Positions 59,231 to 64,000 of a DNA stretch of 64,000 nucleotides are shown piece after piece. How positions within the stretch are numbered: the first letter of the stretch is position 1; every line of letters begins with the position of its first letter. The DNA is from JASHPR01 sp963795055 (lineage in GTDB: Bacteria > Actinomycetota > Actinomycetes > Streptosporangiales > Streptosporangiaceae). The notes under the pieces are model-generated. The model was not told where the DNA came from. It worked only from the letters and a program-made list of their open reading frames with translations, and made no database searches. The stretch lies in assembly GCA_963795055.1 (NCBI GenBank), contig CAWCGJ010000039.1, forward strand, positions 1-64,000, in the 5' to 3' direction. A program made the position numbers and the translations under genes.

Positions 59231-59935
59231 TCAGGTCGCCGGCAGCGGCTTGGTCCGGGAGGGGAAACGCAACGTAACGCCGGTGCTGGTGACGAAGGCC
59301 AGCAGCAAGATCCCGGACACGTACACCGCTGAGGCAAGGCCCTGGGCAAGCAGGAGGTAGCCAAGGCCGGACACCACCAGGGACGCGGCCAGCAGGAAGC
59401 CAAGTGGCGCTAGCCAACGGGGCAGCGCGGGCGAGGTCAGGGCCATGGCCGACAGGGCCACAGCCATCGCCGCCAGCAGGAACATCTTCGCCCCGTCGAG
59501 CCGGGTGAACACCTGGTAGGCGGTCCCGGCCGCGGCGGTTCGCCGGCCGGCGACGGGGCCGTACACCAGCCAGGCTCCCAGGGCAAGCTCGATCCAGGAC
59601 ACCACCGCGGCGGCGATCCCGAAGCCGGCGCCTGTCAGGCCGACCAGCCGTGCCCCAGAGCCGCGGGCGGCACGGGCTGCCGAGATCACCACCACGGCCA
59701 AGGCGGCGGCGGCGACCCCTTCGGCGAGCACGAGCATGGCCAGCGCCGACCCGCCGTGTCCGGCGAACGCGGCCACTACCTGGCTTCCCCGCGCGGCCAC
59801 GGCCGGGTTCGGGGCGCCGACCGACACGCTGATGATCCAGGCCAGGCTGTAGCCGATGCCCGCGACCACGGGAAGGCTGCGAGCAGTCCGGTGCTCGGTG
59901 CGGGCCGGATGCCCGGTTGTCATCTGGGTGGTCAC
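59231..59935 (-). CDS. Multi-pass membrane protein (DUF4386-like)
   Basis: A 234-residue membrane protein with about six to seven helices (VVAGIGYSLAWIISVSVG, LAMLVLAEGVAAAALAVVVISAA, AGFGIAAAVVSWIELALGAWLVYG, MFLLAAMAVALSAMAL, WLAPLGFLLAASLVVSGLGYLLL, VYVSGILLLAFVTSTG). The layout resembles DUF4386 and related uncharacterised proteins. No catalytic motif is visible. It is divergent from a GlxA-type regulator 198 bases away, which may control it. Confidence 0.75.
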   Translation of the reverse strand: MTTQMTTGHPARTEHRTARSLPVVAGIGYSLAWIISVSVGAPNPAVAARGSQVVAAFAGHGGSALAMLVLAEGVAAAALAVVVISAARAARGSGARLVGLTGAGFGIAAAVVSWIELALGAWLVYGPVAGRRTAAAGTAYQVFTRLDGAKMFLLAAMAVALSAMALTSPALPRWLAPLGFLLAASLVVSGLGYLLLAQGLASAVYVSGILLLAFVTSTGVTLRFPSRTKPLPAT

Positions 59936-60133
59936 CGTAGTGCTCCTTCGTCCTGCGGGTCCGCGGTGCCGGCGCGGGCTGCCTCAACTGACCAGGTCTG
60001 CAGGCCCCCTGGCCTGGGGCAATGCGTGCTGTGAGTCTTCTCAGCGCTCCCAGCGTGCCTCCTGGCGGCCTTCTTGGCCAGTGTCGCGGATGACATTATG
60101 CGCAAGAAAACAGACGTTGCCCGGAAGGGATGC

Positions 60134-61114
60134 ATGCGGCAGAATCAGGCTATGGCAGCGCGACGTCACCGCGTGGTATGCGTACTCGCCGACGGGATGA
60201 CCTCGATCGGCCCGGCCATCGCTAACGACCTGTTCGGCGCCCCCTGGGACCTCGGCGTCCGCTGGTACAGCTACCGGATCTGCACCGCCGACCCGGTACC
60301 CATCCGTGTCGGCGCCCTGCAGGTCCAGGTCGAGCACGGGGTCAGCGCCCTGTCCCGGGCCGACACGGTGATCATTCCCGGGCGCGGGCTCCGCCCGCCC
60401 TCCGCCGAACTGCTGGCCGCCATCACCCGCGCCTACCAGCGGGGCGCGCGGATGGTGTCGTTCTGCACCGGCGCCTACGTGCTGGCCGAGGCCGGCCTGC
60501 TGGACGGGCGGCCCGCCACCACGCTGTGGACGCATGCCGAACGGTTCCGGGCCCGGTTCCCGGCAGTCCGGCTGAACCCCGCCGTCCTGTACGTGGACGA
60601 CGGCCAGGTACTGACCTCGGCCGGGAACTCGGCGGCCGCCGACCTCGCACTGCACATCCTGCGCAGCGACTACGGGGCAGACATCGCCAACACCGTCGCC
60701 CGCCACATGGTCGCGCCGCCGTACCGGCGCGGCGGCCAGGCCCAGTACGTCGAGACACCCCTAAGCACCCGCGCCGAGGCCGGCGACCAGCTCGCCGCAA
60801 CCCTGGACTGGGCGATGCAGCGGCTCGGCGAGCCACTGCCGGTCAAGGCGCTCGCCGCGCGCTGCGCGCTCAGCCCCCGGCACTTCACCCGGCAGTTCCG
60901 GGAAGCCACCGGCACCACCCCGCACCAATGGCTGCTCACCCAGCGGCTCGCCCTGGCCCAGCGGCTCCTGGAGACCACCGACCAGCCCATCGATCACATC
61001 GCGGCCAGCGCCGGATTCGGCACGCCAGCCGCGATGAGGCTGCAATTCCAGCAGGCCCTGGACACCAGCCCGGCTGCCTACCGCCGGACCTTCCGTACCT
61101 CATCGGCCGCCTGA
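60134..61114 (+). CDS. GlxA-family regulator (DJ-1/PfpI domain plus AraC helix-turn-helix)
   Basis: A 326-residue regulator. Residues 10-180 form a DJ-1/PfpI-like domain (VVCVLADGMTSIGPAIANDLFG, TVIIPGRGLR, and the nucleophile elbow MVSFCTGAYVLAEAGLLDGRPATTLWTHA). Residues 215-320 form the AraC domain (LGEPLPVKALAARCALSPRHFTRQFREATGTTPHQWLLTQRLALAQRLLETTDQPIDHIAASAGFGTPAAMRLQFQQALDTSPAAYRR). Family members activate neighbouring genes. ATG 60134 has GGAAGG seven bases upstream. The divergent membrane protein is a possible target. Confidence 0.92.
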   Translation: MRQNQAMAARRHRVVCVLADGMTSIGPAIANDLFGAPWDLGVRWYSYRICTADPVPIRVGALQVQVEHGVSALSRADTVIIPGRGLRPPSAELLAAITRAYQRGARMVSFCTGAYVLAEAGLLDGRPATTLWTHAERFRARFPAVRLNPAVLYVDDGQVLTSAGNSAAADLALHILRSDYGADIANTVARHMVAPPYRRGGQAQYVETPLSTRAEAGDQLAATLDWAMQRLGEPLPVKALAARCALSPRHFTRQFREATGTTPHQWLLTQRLALAQRLLETTDQPIDHIAASAGFGTPAAMRLQFQQALDTSPAAYRRTFRTSSAA

Positions 61115-61446
61115 CCAGCCCACGGCTGCGTAATGGCGTATTGGCGTCGCCCGGTCAGCCTCGGCGCCACCCGCGCCGTGCACCTGCACGGCGTCGGCTC
61201 AGCGGGTCCAGGACGGCTCAGTGTGGCCAGGCTGCCTGCATGAGGCCAGCAGCGAGCTCGCCGGGAGGTGCCCTGGGCCAGGAGCGAGATCGAGGTGGCA
61301 GCGCCTGAGCGCTTGGAGCTGGGACTTCTCGTCGGAGGTTGTCCCGGCCTTCGTAGAACTTGAGAGTGGCGGTCCCCCGCCCGTGGCCTGCCGAGTGGTA
61401 GGTGTCGGGCAACCGCCAAGTCATCCGACGAAGGAAGGGGACCGCC
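61115..61446. other. Region upstream of the IS256 transposase gene
   Basis: About 330 bases between the GlxA-type gene and the transposase start. The last 90 bases (GAGAGTGGCGGTCCCCCGCC onward) probably contain the left end and promoter of the insertion sequence. No inverted-repeat partner can be checked because the right end of the insertion sequence is not in the window. No gene was recognised. Confidence 0.45.
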
Positions 61447-62539
61447 GTGAGCAACACCTACCAGAAGACCAGCCGCCGTGCCCAGCTTGAACCGCTGCCA
61501 GGAGAGATCGCTGTCCCGGAGCAGGTGATCGTGTCGATGACCGAGATCGCCGGGGCGGCGAAGGAGGGCCTGCTGGCCCTGGCCGTGGGCACCGGCCTGC
61601 AGGTCATGGCAGCCATGTTCGACGAGGATGTCACCCGGCTGTGCGGCCCGGAGGGCCGGCACAACGCGGACCGCGCGGGCTACCGGCACAGCACGGGGGA
61701 CGGGTCGGTCACCCTCGGCGGGCGGCGTGTCCCGGTGACCCGCCCGCGGGTGCGGGCCGCCGATGGGTCCGGGGAACTGCGCCTGGTGTCTTATGACCTG
61801 TTCTCCTCCGCCGACATCCTCGGGCAGCTGGCGATGGAGAAGATGCTGGCCGGGCTGTCGTCCCGCCGCTACCGGGACGGGCTGGAGCCGGTCGGCTCGG
61901 GCATCGCGGCACGGGCCGGCGCCACCAGCAAGTCCGCGGTCTCGCGCCGGTTCGTCGCCGCTACCGAGACCGCGCTGGCCGGGCTGATGAGCCGTCGGCT
62001 TGATGACCTGGACCTGGTCGCGTTCCTGGTCGACGGCGTGCACTTCGGCGAGCACTGCTGCGTGGTCGCGCTGGGCATCGGCATCGACGGGACCAAGTAC
62101 CCGCTGTCGCTGGCCGAGGGCTCGACGGAGAACAAGACCCTGGTCACCGGCCTGATTACTGACCTGCGCGACCGGGGCCTGGACGTCACCAGGCCCGTCC
62201 TGGCGGTGATCGACGGGTCGAAGGCGCTGGCCGCGGCGGTCAAGGCGGTCTTCGACAAGCCGGTCATCCAAAGATGCCAGGAACACAAGATCAGAAACGT
62301 GATCGACAAGCTGCCCGGCCGGATGCGGCAGGTGACCCAGCGGCGGCTCCGCCAGGCCTACCACGCCGAATCCGCGCTCCAGGCCGAGGGCATGCTGTCC
62401 GGGCTGGCCCGCGAGCTGGATAAGACCCATCCCGGCGCCGCGGCCTCGCTGCGCGAGGGCATGACCGAGACACTGTCCGTCCTGGCCCTGGGCGTGCCGC
62501 CCACCCTGGCCCGCACGCTGCGCTCGACCAACAGCATCG
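61447..62539 (+). mobile_element. IS256 (mutator)-family transposase gene, interrupted before its catalytic Glu
   Basis: The frame from GTG 61447 gives about 364 residues of an IS256-type DDE transposase: IVSMTEIAGAAKEGLLALAVGTGLQVMAAMFDEDVTRLCGPEGRH, LVAFLVDGVHFGEHCCVVALGIGIDGTKYPL (first Asp), PVLAVIDGSKALAAAV (second Asp), IQRCQEHKIRNVIDKLP. Homology ends at RTLRSTNSI, exactly where STNxIES supplies the catalytic Glu. From about 62540 the sequence is foreign and the ORF ends at 62700 in unrelated residues. The transposase is inactive unless the interrupting element is removed. Confidence 0.82.
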
Positions 62540-62659
62540 TTATCTCGAGCCCCGCCAGGGATGTCCGTGACGTCGCCGACGAGCAGGTGAGTGCCCCGCA
62601 TCTGCGTTCTGGACGTGGTTATCTATGGCCCGTCCAGCACGCGGCTTCGGGGAGGCGCA

Positions 62660-63766
62660 GTGTTTGTTCAGCGGGTGGCAGGGAGCGGCTCGCAGCGTGA
62701 GTCGTGGACGGTCCTGGACGGGCGGGGCCGGCCGGTTGAGCCAGTCGAGCGCTACCTGGCCTACCTGAGCGACATCGAGCGCTCCCCGAACACGGTCAAG
62801 GCCTACGCGCATGATCTGAAGGACTGGTTTGCGTTCCTGGGCGACCGCGGCCTGGACTGGCGGACGGTGCGGCTGGAGGACATCGGCGAGTTCGCGGCCT
62901 GGCTGCGGCTGCCGCCGCCGGGCCGGAGCGGCGCGGTGGCGGTGCTCCCGTCAGCCGAGCCGCAGGTCACGGCCTCGACGGTGAACCGCAAGCTGTCCGC
63001 GCTGGCGGCGTTTTACCAGCATCAGGCCCGGCACGGCGTCGATCTGGGCGAACTGCTGGTCACCTGGCAGCCTGCGGGTCGCCGGGGCGGGTGGAAGCCG
63101 TTCTTGCACCACATCAGCAAGAGCAGGCCGCAGGCCCGGCGGGCGGTCGCGCTGAAGGCGTCCCGCAAGCTGCCGCGGGTGCTGACGGCTGCCGAGGCCC
63201 AGGCGATCCTGGACGCCTGCGAGCATCTGCGGGACCGCTTCCTGTTCGCTTTGCTTTATGACAGCGGCTGCCGGATCGGGGAGGCTCTGGGCCTCCGCCA
63301 CGAGGACATCGCCGCCGCCGGGCGGCAGGTGCGGGTCATCGCGCGCGATAACGCGAACCGGGCGCGGTCGAAATCCCGGGCCGAGCGGGTGGTCCCGGTC
63401 AGCGCCGGGCTGATCCGGCTTTACGGCGATTACCTGCACGCCGAGTACGGCGACCTGGAGTCCGACTACGTGTTCGTGAACCTGTTCGCCGAGCCGCGCG
63501 GCCAGGCGATGGCCTACCCGGCGGCCTATGACCTGGTGCGGCGGCTGCGTCAGCGCACCGGAATCGAGTTCGACCCGCACTGGTTCCGTCATTCGGCGGC
63601 GACCAGGATGCTGCGCGACCGGGTGCCGATCGAGGTGGTGTCGCAGGTCCTCGGGCATTCCTCGGTGGTCACGACTCAGCAGGTCTATGGTCACCTGACC
63701 GCCGAGGACGCCCGCAGGGCGCTGGAGGCGGCGGGCTGGTTCAGCGGCCGGGAGATCCGGCTGTGA
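62660..63766 (+). CDS. Tyrosine recombinase / site-specific integrase
   Basis: A 368-residue recombinase. The SAM-like core-binding domain is at residues 25-130 (VERYLAYLSDIERSPNTVKAYAHDLKDWFAFLGDRGLDW). The catalytic domain has Arg in YDSGCRIGEALGLRHEDI, the HxxR box in FDPHWFRHSAATRMLRD, and His then Tyr in VLGHSSVVTTQQVYGHL. The start GTG 62660 has GGGAGG at its 5' side. The stop overlaps the next GTG (GTGA). It probably mediates integration of the element that interrupts IS256, together with the following gene. Confidence 0.9.
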   Translation: MFVQRVAGSGSQRESWTVLDGRGRPVEPVERYLAYLSDIERSPNTVKAYAHDLKDWFAFLGDRGLDWRTVRLEDIGEFAAWLRLPPPGRSGAVAVLPSAEPQVTASTVNRKLSALAAFYQHQARHGVDLGELLVTWQPAGRRGGWKPFLHHISKSRPQARRAVALKASRKLPRVLTAAEAQAILDACEHLRDRFLFALLYDSGCRIGEALGLRHEDIAAAGRQVRVIARDNANRARSKSRAERVVPVSAGLIRLYGDYLHAEYGDLESDYVFVNLFAEPRGQAMAYPAAYDLVRRLRQRTGIEFDPHWFRHSAATRMLRDRVPIEVVSQVLGHSSVVTTQQVYGHLTAEDARRALEAAGWFSGREIRL

Positions 63767-64000
63767 GCGCGCCTGCCTATGCAGGCGGCGCTGGGCTGCT
63801 GGAGCGGCTGGTCGCTGCCGTGCGCCCGGAGTTCCGGTCCGGCGTGCTCACCTTCCCCGCCGCCGATCCGGTCTTCGGCGGCACGGAATGCCAGGTCGCG
63901 GGCTGCCAGCGCCCGGCGCGCGGCCGGGGCCTGTGCCCGGGCCATCTCCACCGGTGGGCCCACGCGGGCCGTCCTGCGCTGGAGGTCTTTGCTGCCGCCC
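63763..64000 (+). CDS. Second recombinase-like gene of the element (5' part, cut by the window end)
   Basis: A frame starting at GTG 63763, four bases overlapping the previous stop, continues open to the window end (79 codons). It contains VFGGTECQVAGCQRPARGRGLCPGHLHRWAHAGRP, a C-x(4)-C-x(8)-C-x(2)-H-type cluster that could bind zinc. I recall similar Cys/His modules at the N-terminus of the second recombinase in actinobacterial recombinase clusters, but the catalytic domain lies outside the window. Confidence 0.65.
   Translation, partial: MSAPAYAGGAGLLERLVAAVRPEFRSGVLTFPAADPVFGGTECQVAGCQRPARGRGLCPGHLHRWAHAGRPALEVFAAA

Larger units (their letters stand above)
62540..64000 (+). mobile_element. 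Multi-recombinase element (RIT/Tn554-like), left part; runs off the window
   Basis: It begins within the IS256 transposase gene after ATCG at 62536-62539 and contains one complete tyrosine recombinase and the start of a second, overlapping recombinase-like gene. Two or three adjacent, overlapping tyrosine recombinases in one direction are the hallmark of RIT elements and of Tn554-type transposons. A GTTATCT motif occurs at 62538-62544 and again near 62617, perhaps a subterminal repeat. The right end is beyond the window, so the type cannot be fixed. Confidence 0.6.

Overview
The window is very G+C-rich, uses many GTG and some TTG starts, and reads as chromosomal DNA of an actinomycete. Supporting evidence: mycothiol-linked enzymes (two maleylpyruvate-isomerase-fold proteins and an Rv2466c-type DsbA protein), MalT-like LuxR regulators with N-terminal ATPases, a SpoIIE phosphatase carrying an anti-sigma kinase domain, DUF1707 and DUF6220 proteins, and a MurA with Asp at the active-site Cys position, as in mycobacteria. 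No rRNA or tRNA gene was recognised. Names come from motifs and family memory, not from a database search.

Layout. 0-9 kb: a LuxR/MalT regulator beside a 72-residue protein and a SulP transporter, the last two preceded by the same 18-bp palindrome at the same distance; then an MFS exporter, an amidohydrolase and a DapB-like reductase. 9-19 kb: housekeeping and hydrolase genes (MaoC, DUF6220, DUF429-MurA, Pth2, DUF1707, alpha/beta hydrolases, a PLP dehydratase, a macro-domain protein, an SDR, a proline iminopeptidase facing a MarR-GNAT fusion). 20-24 kb: a tight four-gene catabolic operon (creatininase family, SDR, M20 and M19 peptidases). 24-27.8 kb: a membrane protein, a CbiX-like protein with 18 heptapeptide repeats, and a mycothiol-dependent isomerase. 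28-34 kb: a signalling locus with a SpoIIE phosphatase, a multi-HAMP hybrid kinase and a response regulator; the first two each carry a one-base frameshift. 34-42 kb: a seven-gene operon with a complete branched-chain-type ABC importer, a TetR regulator and an acyl-CoA ligase, which together suggest uptake and CoA activation of a carboxylic acid. 42-44 kb: a MarR regulator with its operator and an ABC exporter.

From about 44 kb the region becomes accessory and eroded. It holds a truncated P-type ATPase, DUF302, two alpha/beta hydrolases (one with a Cys in the nucleophile position), a second large LuxR regulator, a less G+C-rich phytanoyl-CoA-dioxygenase gene, a PepE gene cut by an IS630 remnant, a VKOR gene between two IS630 3' ends, a sirtuin, a decayed integrase, a sigma factor lacking region 2 beside an anti-sigma factor, an SDR with an internal deletion, a peroxiredoxin/DsbA pair and a GlxA-type regulator. 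The right edge is an IS256 transposase gene interrupted before its catalytic Glu by a multi-recombinase element that runs off the window.

The best candidates for something not yet described are the duplicated operator-promoter block around the SulP genes, the heptad-repeat CbiX protein, the creatininase/SDR/M20/M19 operon, and the recombinase element inside IS256.
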